From Anthopleura xanthogrammica (taxonomy: Eukaryota > Cnidaria > Anthozoa > Actiniaria > Actiniidae), in contig OZ025206.1 in assembly GCA_964019055.1 (NCBI GenBank), positions 4,402,617-4,466,616 of the forward strand: a stretch of 64,000 nucleotides of DNA, in the 5' to 3' direction. Shown piece after piece: positions 54,901 through 64,000 of this stretch. The first letter of the stretch is position 1, and each line of letters opens with the position of its first letter. Both the position numbers and the translations under genes were made by a program. The notes beneath the pieces were generated by a model. That model was not told the DNA's origin and made no database searches. It saw nothing but the letters and a program-made list of their open reading frames with translations.

Positions 54901-57900
54901 CAAGATAAAGGGTAAGAGTCATAATGGGGTGTATAATGGGACAAGAAACCAAGAAAGGGTTAGGATGTGATAAGTGGGAGGTGATGGGGTAATTGGTACG
55001 AGAAAGGACATAAAGGGTAAAATTGTGAATCGTACATGGACAACGGATAATGGGGTAAGGCATAGGATGCAATGCTTAGCAGTGATGAGATATTTGGTAC
55101 AACTGGTGGGACACACGAATAATGTTGGGATATCGGCATGTAAACCATGGTTTCTTCTCTCAATATGGACTGAGTGACAATATCGTCCCCACTAATTTTT
55201 CTGGTTAAAACGTTTCAGGAAAATAAACATAAAATTGCAGGTTTCTTGTGCTAGATTACAGGGGCTGATCTTGGAAATTGATTTTTAGGGGGATAAGAGG
55301 GAACCCTCACTGCATGAAAATGATCAAAATGTACACTCTCAGAATTGCTGTTTCTTAAATTTTCGAGGAAATAAGTGCAGGAACGGGAATTTACAAGCAT
55401 TCTATGAACCTTCCCTTGATCCGTCCATGGACTTTGCCTCCCAATAACATGTTTTGCATGTGTGGCCTTATTGGCAAGAGTTAGTTGCTGGCGAATATGG
55501 GCGTGTTTACTATCTGGTTTATTCTACAGGGAGATTCCCCAGCTAAAGGCGGAAGATATTGATGCCCTTCGCGGTGGAATAGGAGGAGAGATAGCATTCC
55601 TTATTCAAAACCTGGCAAGTTGTACTTCTGGATTCGTGATCAGTTTGGTAAAGAACTGGAAACTCACTCTGGTTATGCTCATGGCTGCACCTTTCATGGG
55701 AGCCGTCGAAGCCTTCGTTGCCAAGGTAACCAATTTGCGTACAACCTGACATTACGATCTGTCGGTTATTGTTCAACATTAGTGTGACTGGTAGATGAAG
55801 CACTACCAATGTGCTAAAGCTATCCATGGGTTGCTATGAATCAATTAATAGACTTCTTTAGCTTGGGCGTTAGGTTTTGCCCATTTCAGAACACGTATCG
55901 TTCCCTTTAGTATCAATTCTTTGTTTGGATGCAGGAATTACACATGGTCTGAAATGATCGCCTCGTGATTACAACCACTTATTACGATCGGTTGATTATT
56001 ATCACCAACTTGTTTGTGCATAAATCTTTATATTATTAGGTGGAGAAGTACGTCAGGGAGAGAAAGAAGGCACTGCAAGATCAAGCAGGCGTATTGGCGG
56101 GAAAAGGGATGTCATCACTCAAGACTGTGGTAGCGTTCGCTGGACAAGTGGTCGAAAAAGACAAGTAAGGGAAAACAAATTTCAAAAAAAATCCCTTGAA
56201 ATTCAGAGAATATACTCAAAAAACATCATTTCCATGCAGTACGATATCACCATCTCCATGAAAAGGTCTATTGCTTTCGTGCTTTTTCCATCTATCCATC
56301 CTTCAATCCATTCTTCCTTCAATCCATTCATCGATCTTCCATTCATTCATTCATTCATTCATTCATCCGTCCATTTTTTCATTTATTCATACTGCCATTC
56401 ATCTATCTATCAACTCCTTCATTCATCCATTCACTAATTCAGCTACCGTTTCATTCAGTCATCCATCTTTTCATTCATTTATTCATTCATTCCTTCACTC
56501 CTTTCTTTCTTTCTTATTTCACTTACAGATTCGACACCGAAATGGAGCAAAGTGGCCAACTAAACAAGCTCAAAAGTCTAGTGAAAGGCTTCGAAAAAGG
56601 AACCAACACTTTGGTTGCGTTCAGTTTCCTTGGGTTAGGATTCTGGTAAGCACTACTACAAACACCAACACTTTAGTCAGGCATGGTGAACACGAGATAC
56701 ATGAGCTGAAGCTAAACACCAATGCATAGCGTTCAGTTCTCATTGTTCTCAACATACCTCTTTACCTTGGGCATAATGTTTTCCCTTTTCAGACAACGTG
56801 TCATCCCCTAGAGTATCATTTCTTTGTTTAACGGTTGCGTATGAGAAGACACACGAATATGGATACAACTCAAACAAAGAATCTTATTTTCAAGACGATG
56901 GCACATGGTCTGAAATGGGAAAATATTTTGCCCAAGATAAAGAGGTCTAAACCTTTATATGAGGAAGACTTGCATTATTTATATAAAAAACGTGACAGTA
57001 TCTTGAATTCATTTCAGGTATAGTACGACCATGCTGCCCAGTGGAGGGATAACCCCAGGAGCACTCTTAACGGTAAGTTTGTTCACTTTATCTTGGAAGG
57101 GAAGACTAGAGTACTCTTATTGTCTGTCTATTCTCAGGAATAACTAAGAATAGGTTGTCAACAGTAGACGTCATTTCTGGTCCAGCGTAGAAATGTTACC
57201 AGTTGAATGGCAAGTTTTCTATGGAATATACATGGATGATTGCGCATAGAGAGCAGTTTTTATCCTTCAGTGAAGGCTGAGATTCATGACACTGATTCAG
57301 CTGATTGATACCAAACAATAGAATACTCTCTGGTTGATTGTACATGACGGGCAGTGTTTCGCCCTTCATTGTAGACTGGTAATGAGATTATAATACAATT
57401 CATTCAGCTGACTAATTTCAAGTAATTTGAAGATCAAGTAAAATTCTCAAAGAATTCTGGTAGTTGTAGTCGTGACCAAACGTGCAAGCAAGTTCACCTT
57501 CACAACTAAACTCTAATTCGTCATGCGGCTGTTTTTTGTAGATTTTCATGGCGATCATCGGAGGTATGATGAAGATGGCAGGTTCTGCTGAACAGATCGA
57601 TGACGTCGGGGAATCCAAAGGATCATTGGAATCGATCCTTGGGTTCTCAGCAGAGGTAATCAGCAACAGCAAGCTTGCATAACATATATTATACCAGTTC
57701 CCAGTAATGCCTGGTTTTCACTTTCTACGGAATCGGAGTCGGAAGCAGTTCATGTGTGGCTGATTGCAAATGAAAACCGCTCGTCACAAGTGTAAACGAA
57801 AGCCAAGCAAAAGGAATCCTTCCGATCCGTCCGATTCCGCTTCTGACGCGATTCCGACTCCGTTTTCTGTTTTTCCGACTCGGATTCCGTTGCAAGTGAA

Positions 57901-60900
57901 AACCAAGCTTAACACTATCGTTTGGTCCCTTGTTCTTTTACATTTAAGGATACTGACGCCACAGTGGACATGGCTGCCAGTCAGCTGGAAGCTGTTATGG
58001 GGAAACTTGATGTGTTCAACGTGTATTTTCATTATCCTTCAAGACCAGAATACCAGGTAACATCAGCAGTGACTTAGCGAGGGTTCCCACCAAATCTATT
58101 AGAACTCCTTGAATATAAGCAAAGGATAGCGGAGAGGGAAGACCTATTATCTTTTACTGACATTTTCTTCACCCACCACTGACATATTCTCTAATCTAAG
58201 CCCCCACAACCAGACGCACATATTTATGGTGCTCCACGGTTTTTATAAAATGGACCACTTTAGTTTGGTTGTAACATTTTGCATTTCAGACCACGTGTCA
58301 TTCTCTAGAGTATCATTTCTTTGTTTAACGGTTGCGCATGAGAAGACACATGAATATAGGTACAACTCAAACAAAGAATCCTATTCTCAAGAGAATGACA
58401 CGTGGTCTGAAATGGGAAAACATTACGCCTAAGGTTAAGAGGTCTATTGACTTGTCCCAGAAGTGGAGGTTCTCTTTCAGAAGATAAAATTAAATGTTTG
58501 TTTCTCCAGATTCTTAAGGGTGTTAACATCACAGCTGAACCAGGACAGACTGTTGCTATCCTTGGTGATCAGGGCTGTGGTAGAGGTACAATCCTTAAAC
58601 TATTACAAGGACTCTATGATCCACACACTGGCAAGGTAAGACAAGTCTATGCAGAAGCAAGCCCTCCCCCTCCCCCCCCCCCCCCCTCTAGTGGTTGCTA
58701 CTTTGTGATTCCTCCTTTTGATACCTGTCAATTTTTAGTTGATCTCCCTCCAGTTGTCTAAAAAACATGTGATCCACTCCTTATAGCCCACTTTCAAGAT
58801 ATGCTTCGCTTGTCATTCATAAAGGTATCAGTATGAGGCTCCGTGCTAAATTAAATTTATTCTTTTCTCTTGTCACGAATCACTGAGCATTTAACACGGA
58901 GCCTCACGTTGAAACCTTTGTGTGTGACAAGAGAAGTATGTCTTGGAATCAGGCTCCGAGCTCCCCCTCCCCCTGGAGATAATTATGACCGGCCTCTAAA
59001 GAAAGTGCGCAAGAGATACTGGTTATGGTAGAGTATAATACTCTAATACAAAATTGCACCTTGTTCACTGTTTCAGGTCAGACTTGATGGCCACGACTTG
59101 TGCATCTTAGATAGACGTTGGTTTCGCCGTCAGTTGGGAGTCGTACACAAACAACCCGAGTTCTTCCATACAACCATCGTTGATAATATATCCTACGGCA
59201 AAGACGAACAGTGTACTCTCAAGGAGATAGTACGTGCCGCAAAGGCTGCTGGGGCACACGAGTTTATCAGCCGCTTACCACAGGTATCCCAGTGTCAACA
59301 GCCATGTTGAATTTTTTTTGTATGTTTGGACAGGGAGGTTTGGATAATGTTTTGTGGTGGTTAAAGTCGATCCACTCTTTTTCTTTTTTCTCTCTCGTTT
59401 CTTGGCCTTTTTTCCTGGTTTTTCTTTCTCTTTTTCGCAATAACGTTCTTTTTCCTTTTTTAATCTATTTTATGCAGTAAAAAGCAAATTTTTTTCCTGG
59501 ATTCTGACGGTATTAGAACGTTGTCATTTCAAAACTAACTATTTCGTTTTTTTTCAACAAGGGTTACGAAACTGTTCTTAGTGACAATGGATCACCGCTG
59601 ACCCCATTTCAGCTTCATTTGCTGGCTCTAGCTCGTGCTCTCGTACGGGACCCAACAGTCTTACTATGGGAAGAAGATATTTCACTAATGGATCCTGATG
59701 AACTGCGCACATTGACCTTCTATCTTGATCAAGTTAGTCATATATACAATTCCTTCCATCTCTGTATGCATTCCCTCTACACGTTGGATATCAGTTTGAC
59801 CAAGAAGATCTTCCCTATTTAGTGTTGTATACGTGTGCACCAGGTATCATCCCTAGCTGTGTCTTCCATGTCGATCTCCATCCTTCAATTTTATCAAACC
59901 CTGAAACAACCTCTGGGCTGATTTAAGACAGGGCACGGCTAACTCACAGATCGAACCCTGAAACAACCTCTGGGCTAATCTAAGACAGGGCACGGCTAAC
60001 TCATAGATCCAACCCTGAAACAACCTCTGGGCTGATCTAAGACAGGGCACGGCTAACTCATAGATCCAACCCTGAAACAACCTCTGGGCTGATCTAAGTC
60101 AGGGCACGGCTAACTCATAGATCGAACCCTGAAACAACCTCTGGGCTAATCTAAGTCAGGGCACGGCTAACTCATAGATCCAACCCTGAAACAACCTCTG
60201 GGCTGATCTAAGACAGGGCACGGCTAACTCATAGATCCAACCCTGAAACAACCTCTGGGCTGATCTAAGTCAGGGCACGGCTAACTCATAGATCGAACCC
60301 TGAAACAACCTCTGGGCTAATCTAAGACAGGGCATGGCTAACTCACAGATTATAATTGGAATTCGAAGGGGGGGGGGGGGTATCAGAAAACCCAGGGAAA
60401 AACCCTAGAATCAAGGGAGAAAAATGAAAATGGGAAACAGTTATTCATCAGATAAATATATTTTCTTGAGCTAAATTACCAACAGACAAAGCCATAATCC
60501 AATAGTCCCCTTCACAGCTCCCTGCGCCATCTTGAACGGTAGCCGTGCCTTTGCATTGAAGCGAGACAAACAGAGACGTTGCAATGATAGAGAACTTGGG
60601 TAATCATTCACATGATATGCCTCTATCATTGCAAGCTCACCGTTGGTCTCGCTTCGATGCAAACGCATGGCTACCTTTCAAGATGGCGCAGGGAACTGTG
60701 AAGGGGACGTGGTCTCAAAGGTTTGACTCATGGTCTGAGGTGGGAAAACATTACACCCAGATGATTATTCCATTGATAATTTTTACTTAATGAAATTATT
60801 ATTTTTACTTCATAACATAGGCACGACGTGGTCGGACAACAGTGATATCCACAAGTCACGTGAGTGTAGCTAGACTTGCTGACGTCATCATTATTCTTCA

Positions 60901-63742
60901 CGAGGGACGTGTAATTGAACAGGGTACAGCTGATGAACTGATGCAGTCTGGCCGTGCATTTCGCTATCTGAGTACTGTACAGGTAACTTATGACTTGTTT
61001 TACTTCACATTGCCCATAATACATTGCGGTTTGGGGGTAACCTGTCAAAAAATGGAACAACTTTGAAATTAAGCAATTGCTCTTCTTCAAAACTAACTTT
61101 GATACCAAATTAAACGTTTTTTAATCGAATGTACAGTATTACTGCTTTTATCTGTAAAATACTGATTATCAGTTCATTCTGAGTTATTTTCCCACATTCA
61201 GAATATCAAGATGTTAGTGTTACGAAACATTTTTTGACTCTTGAAAAAGTGCTCAAATTTTACTTTCAAAATTCTTTCTTTTATGTTTCTGGCTGTTTCT
61301 TATACATCTTTAAATATGATAAGAGGCGTTTACAACATCTTCTGATGAGTCTCCATCATAATATGTGCGGTTTTTACCCTGGTTACCCCCCAAACCGCAA
61401 TGTATTATGGGCAATGTGAAAGCAGAGAATATAATTACAAGGTGTGACAAAATGTCAACGAAAAGTTTTCGTTTTGTTATATTTTCTAACTTCAAAATAC
61501 TTTGTAACTTATCTCCGTAGTATTTTGAAGCAAAAGCAGCACAAGAAGATGGATTGCTGAAGAGCGCCGGTGAGTTCTTCACACTTGAAAACACAACTCT
61601 GAAACTTCTTCAACTATAGTTGCGACTATAAAGGCTACCTAATCTACCTACGCCACGCTTACAACACGAATTACTTGCTCACAACTGTTGTGTACGACAA
61701 GAGAAAAGTTGTAGCAAGTTGAAGGGTTGATTGATACAAAGCAATTCTAGTTGTAAGCAGATTGCATGCGACAGTTGTAAGCAAAAGTTGTACCGTGTAA
61801 ATCGGCCTTAAAGTTGTAGACACACGACACGATATTTCATGCGACGTCGCAAAAACTATGTCGCATCGTTTGACCACCTGTGCGAAGTTGTGTTCACCCG
61901 GTGAGATATGTTGCGCGCGGCGTCGCTAAAGTAGAACGCGTTTCTACTTTTTTCGATGTCGCATGCAACGCCGCATGAAACATTCACACCGTGTGTCTGC
62001 ACGAAACTTTTGTTTGTGTCCCTATACCAGTCCTCTTGGACTACAAAAAGGTTCGAACAAATGAATTGATGTGTTTTATGAATTCATTCTCATCTTAGGT
62101 CTCAAGACGTCCCATCCAATGGATCCTCTGTCCGATAGTAGCTCTACAGAAGATGCCTATGATGATTATTACAAATCATACGAGAAGCAGCGGTACTCCA
62201 AGGGAACAGGGATTTGTAACAGAATCAGAGAAAAACGTGATGAAATAAAAGATGCTATTGAAAGTAAAAGGGATGAAATGCGTGAGAAATTTGAAGACAA
62301 GAAACAAGAAATCAGAGAACTGATTCAACAAAAGGTAAAAAAAAAAAAATTTTTCTAGTTCTTGAAATCCATTCATTCCTGCTTTCTGATTGGCTGTATT
62401 TTATATCCTGGGTTCTTTTGTGTCATTATCTGTCAAAACGCATTTTGGTAGACAAAACATGCCCCAGTTTTATCGATGCGCGCGGCAAAGACGAACACTG
62501 AGTGCGTGAAAAGATTCCATCTCTGCTAAAAATGGATACTCCCTTTGCAAGGGGAAGGACAAACAACCCCCACCCCCATCACCACCACCACCACCACCAC
62601 ACATCTCCTCACTTCACGTACACTTCACCACCCAAACTCCCTCTACAAAAACCCCTAGTAGTTTCTGATGTTGACAGATGTTCGTGTACAATAGATTCAA
62701 GAGAGTGAAGCACAGTACAAGATGATCAAGATGCAGCTAATGGATGCTCCTTTGCTGTTAGCAGCAGTACTCGGCGCAGGTCTCAGTGGTATGATAGCCC
62801 CTGGTCTTGCTATGCTCTTCAATAAAATACAAAAGGTATTGATCTATTCCATTAGTTACATGTTTATTCATTCATGGTCCCTTCTCAGAAAACCAATCAA
62901 CGTTGCAGCAGTTTTCCCAGTGGAATAAAAGTCTTGTCCCACAAACATCTACACAGTATCTGTTTTAAAGATTACTACAAGGATTACGAGGCAATTTTAT
63001 TTTATTTTCACAGGACAGTAAACAATTGGAACAATATTATTTATAATCAAATTTCCACAATCAGAATTATAAATTTTGAGATATTTTAACTTTATTTTTC
63101 TTTCATAGTTTCTTAACGATACAGAAAGAGTAACAAAAGAAGGTCCCTTCTATGCCAGCATGTTCGTAGTTCTTGGTGCTGTGGTTGCTTTTGGAGGAAC
63201 AATCGAGGTACGATGCTATTTCTTCCATTCATCCTAATTTTTATATTCCTGCTGTTGTATTCTGATCATGATGATTTTTTACTGAACTGTTAATTTCAGA
63301 AATATATGTCAACTCTAGTAAATGAAAAGTTGAAAATTCGACTTCAAAAAGTGATATACGAACAGACGTTGAAAAAAGTAAGTGAAGAAAAGGCATGTCC
63401 GAGGTTGAATAAAAGACTGGGTCGAGTTGGCATTGCAGTGCATTGTGGGACTGTTTTAGGGGACATATTTCCAAGATGGCGTATATTTCGTCCCCTAAAA
63501 CAGTCCCACAGTAATGTCAATTGACCAAGTCTTTTACTCAAAATCGGAATGGCAAATGGTCTGAATCACAGCTCTACTCTTGACACTGAATGTGATTATT
63601 TTGCTTGATTAGCATGCTACTTGTGGTAGGCTTTGTTCCTTTCTTCTTTCCTTCTCCGACCAGATTGTGAGTAGTTGCTAATATTGTCATTGATTGCAGA
63701 ATTCCGCCCCTCAAGCCCCACCTGCGGTGCATCAAAACCCTG
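48945..63742 (+). CDS. ABCB-type full ABC transporter with giant glyco-repeat loop, 3'-incomplete
   Basis: Nineteen exons join in phase and run off the window, giving 2152 residues so far: 48945-48974, 50097-50165, 50581-54911, 55530-55725, 56040-56164, 56529-56645, 57018-57072, 57542-57655, 57949-58056, 58510-58635, 59077-59283, 59562-59732, 60821-60982, 61521-61569, 62099-62334, 62695-62835, 63109-63207, 63300-63377, 63700-63742. TM1 is at about residues 42-66 and TM2 at about 1413-1436. Exons 4-8 cover TM3 to TM6, with the family's GG/WKLTLV landmarks. Exons 9-13 encode NBD1. Exons 14-15 form a charged, coiled-coil-like linker (about 1938-2032). Exons 16 on begin TMD2. NBD1 keeps the A-loop Tyr (YPSRPEY) and H-loop His (TSHVS, about 1896). 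It has GDQGCGRGT instead of GxxGxGK(S/T), VHKQPEF at the Q-loop, LTPFQ instead of LSGGQ, and LLWEE instead of LLLDE. ABCB exporters move hydrophobic compounds or lipids across the plasma membrane. The substrate here is unknown. Confidence 0.9.
50581..54911 (+). CDS. ABC transporter exon 3: TM1, giant extracellular loop 1, TM2
   Basis: This 4331-nt exon is bounded by a CTTTTCCTTTCAG acceptor and a GG|GTAAGA donor and stays open throughout, entering with TM1 (LMICGTLFAVINGLIPSLAT) and leaving with TM2 (YYLYAALVTLFCAYGQMVCW, then KDPGFYD, equivalent to the family's QEIGWFD coupling segment). About 1340 residues lie between. First comes a short sequence with NCT and NIT sequons, then a Lys/Arg-rich stretch (about 150-185). 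Next are three spaced IWWR/IWWS motifs (about 284, 403, 451), each followed by E(L/M)(S/T) and LG. An RQRR dibasic site lies at about 379-382. The VNVTHPNVTG array (about 560-1373) follows, and finally a Cys-containing acidic segment. Because TM1 exits outward in ABC exporters, the loop should be extracellular. P-glycoprotein's equivalent loop is tens of residues with a few N-glycans. Confidence 0.9.
52156..54600 (+). repeat. Coding 30-bp minisatellite, about 80 units (VNVTHPNVTG)
   Basis: The unit GTCAATGTAACCCATCCAAATGTCACTGGT alternates with GGA-ATC variants (V/I switch) and sporadic changes (GCC, CCC, GAT, TTG, GCA), all preserving frame. Each unit codes two N-V-T sequons. The first half-dozen units (52156-52380) are more divergent. 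A block around 52800-53150 recurs 540 bp (18 units) downstream with the same rare variants (the GAT unit at 52891 and 53431; the GTGGCC unit at 53131 and 53671), showing a higher-order duplication. Confidence 0.97.
55849..55957. mobile_element. Family A foldback MITE, internally deleted, ABC intron 4
   Basis: TAGACTTCTTTAGCTTGGGC and CCCATTTCAGAACACGTATC at the left; ACACATGGTCTGAAATGATC at the right. The terminal right arm is lost. Confidence 0.65.
56277..56520 (+). repeat. Degenerate CATT/CATC tetranucleotide tract, ABC intron 5
   Basis: ATTCATTCATTCATTCATTC and CATCCATC-type pieces are mixed with CTTC interruptions over about 240 bp. The tract ends about 10 bases before the exon 6 acceptor. 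Confidence 0.8.
56753..56949. mobile_element. Family A foldback MITE, ABC intron 6
   Basis: ACCTCTTTACCTTGGGCATA and TTGCCCAAGATAAAGAGGTC ends, with TTCAGACAACGTGTCATCCC mirrored by GGCACATGGTCTGAAATGGG. Confidence 0.75.
57712..57910. mobile_element. Foldback element with CCTGGTTTTCACTT ends, ABC intron 8
   Basis: GCCTGGTTTTCACTTTCTAC mirrors GCAAGTGAAAACCAAGCTT; CGGAATCGGAGTCGGAAG mirrors CCGACTCGGATTCCG. It fills most of the 293-bp intron. Confidence 0.7.
58249..58445. mobile_element. Family A foldback MITE, ABC intron 9
   Basis: The right end TTACGCCTAAGGTTAAGAGG TCTA and the inner arms CATTTCAGACCACGTGTCAT and ATGACACGTGGTCTGAAATG are well kept. The element ends 64 bases before exon 10. 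Confidence 0.8.
58815..58925. mobile_element. Short foldback element, ABC intron 10
   Basis: AGTATGAGGCTCCGTGCTAA is mirrored by TTAACACGGAGCCTCACGTT, and TTCTCTTGTCAC by GTGTGACAAGAGAA. Confidence 0.5.
59897..60352 (+). repeat. 57-bp minisatellite, eight copies, ABC intron 12
   Basis: Units start AACCCTGAAACAACCTCTGG at 59897, 59954, 60011, 60068, 60125, 60182, 60239 and 60296, an exact 57-bp spacing. A few variable positions (GCTGATCT/GCTAATCT, AAGACAGG/AAGTCAGG, GATCG/GATCC) combine differently between units. 57 is divisible by three, so an antisense frame stays open, but the array is intronic. Confidence 0.97.
60504..60708. mobile_element. Foldback element with GTCCCCTTCACAG ends, ABC intron 12
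   Basis: GTCCCCTTCACAGCTCCCTG with CGCCATCTTGAACGGTAGCC is mirrored by GGCTACCTTTCAAGATGGCG and CAGGGAACTGTGAAGGGGAC. The inner TTGCAATGATAGAG mirrors CTCTATCATTGCAA. A second copy lies at 63748-63893. Confidence 0.8.
60722..60764 (+). mobile_element. Family A MITE fragment, ABC intron 12
   Basis: GACTCATGGTCTGAGGTGGG followed by AAAACATTACACCCAGATGA matches the right inner arm of the family only. Confidence 0.5.
61004..61420. mobile_element. Foldback element with about 40-bp near-perfect ends, ABC intron 13
   Basis: TTCACATTGCCCATAATACA with TTGCGGTTTGGGGGTAACC is mirrored by GGTTACCCCCCAAACCGCAA and TGTATTATGGGCAATGTGAA. The element starts 22 bases after the exon 13 donor and fills most of the intron. 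Confidence 0.8.
61640..62010. mobile_element. Two adjacent foldback-like elements, ABC intron 14
   Basis: The first (about 61640-61812) contains repeated and inverted GTTGTAAGC/ACTTGCT and GACAGTTGTAAGC/GTTGTGTACGAC pieces, ending TCGGCCTTAAAG. The second (about 61813-62010) has GTAGACACACGACACGAT opposite CACCGTGTGTCTGC, with ATGCGACGTCGC and GTCGCATGC inside. Confidence 0.45.
63412..63537. mobile_element. Foldback element, GCATTGCAGTGC family, ABC intron 18
   Basis: GGCATTGCAGTGCATTGTGG and CTGTTTTAGGGGACATATTT are mirrored by CCCCTAAAACAGTCCCACAG. The right end is shortened. Confidence 0.7.
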
Positions 63743-63747
63743 GTATG

Positions 63748-63893
63748 TTAACATCTTGAAAGGTAGCCGTGCCTTTGCATCGAAGCGAGACCAACGGTGA
63801 GCTTGCAATGATAGAGACATTGGATAATTGAACAAGGTGTAAAAAAAGGTCTCTATCATTGCAAGGTCACCTCATGTCTCGCTTTCAAGTGGA
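63748..63893. mobile_element. Foldback element, GTAGCCGTGCCTTTGCAT family, ABC intron 19
   Basis: ATCTTGAAAGGTAGCCGTGC, GAAGCGAGACCAACGGTGAG and TTGCAATGATAGAGAC match the element at 60504-60708. The right arm GTCTCTATCATTGCAAGGTC is present and the outer right arm is lost. Confidence 0.7.
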
Positions 63894-64000
63894 CTATATA
63901 GCTTTCCTTTACAATTATGACAAATTTTCTACAAATCAAGGCTAACCCTTGGTAAATGCGACTGTTAAGTCAAATATTTCAGCAGTACTGTAAGTTAGAA

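Noticed and set aside
59853..60080. Antisense frame with repeated LFQGWIYELAVPCL
   Set aside because: It is a by-product of the 57-bp intronic minisatellite.
1..64000. Autonomous transposase or reverse transcriptase genes
   Set aside because: I looked for catalytic motifs in the longer frames and found none. All mobile elements seen are short and non-autonomous.

Overview
The window is a stretch of animal nuclear genome: AT-rich, with intron-dense genes that have GT-AG introns, tRNA-derived SINEs, many short foldback (MITE-like) elements and numerous micro- and minisatellites. The protein architecture (a vertebrate-like RIF1, a P-glycoprotein-type ABC transporter, an intronless-looking group A bHLH) fits an early-branching metazoan, most likely an anthozoan cnidarian such as a coral or sea anemone. 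That taxonomic call is an inference, because no species marker is present.

Layout. From 1 to about 21.8 kb the sequence is gene-poor. It holds one clear gene, a bHLH transcription factor at 9200-9730 (+), two weak candidate minus-strand coding segments (3327-3533 and 4771-5036), tandem repeats and foldback elements. From 21863 to 23675 (+) lies a three-exon gene for a protein with a long hydrophobic hairpin-like segment, preceded by an ETS/CRE composite motif. From 24945 to 47624 (+) lies a complete RIF1 gene. I could trace 38 coding exons whose phases all agree and whose total (6135 nt) gives a 2044-residue protein with the N-terminal HEAT array, the LTEHQKEV element, the GILK/RVSF PP1-docking pair and the C-terminal DNA-binding block. 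From 48945 to the right edge (+) lies an ABCB-type full ABC transporter. Nineteen exons are visible and the gene runs off the window.

The most striking item is in the ABC gene. Its third coding exon (50581-54911) is 4.3 kb long and carries an uninterrupted frame. The first extracellular loop, between TM1 and TM2, is normally a few dozen residues. Here it is about 1340 residues and contains roughly 80 tandem copies of a 10-residue unit, VNVTHPNVTG, with two N-glycosylation sequons per unit. The same protein has a first nucleotide-binding domain with altered Walker A, Q-loop, signature and Walker B motifs. So the window appears to encode an unusual, heavily glycosylated ABC exporter with an asymmetric, probably ATPase-weak first half.

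Repeats. One TA-flanked foldback family with terminal GACCTCTTTAGCTTGGGCG-like ends occurs about 13 times, mostly in RIF1 and ABC introns, and one copy sits inside a SINE. Several other foldback families, at least four SINE insertions, an in-frame-open 15-bp minisatellite in RIF1 intron 9, and an eight-copy 57-bp minisatellite in an ABC intron are also present. The genes are not functionally linked in any way I can see, beyond RIF1 and the ABC gene lying head-to-tail 1.3 kb apart.
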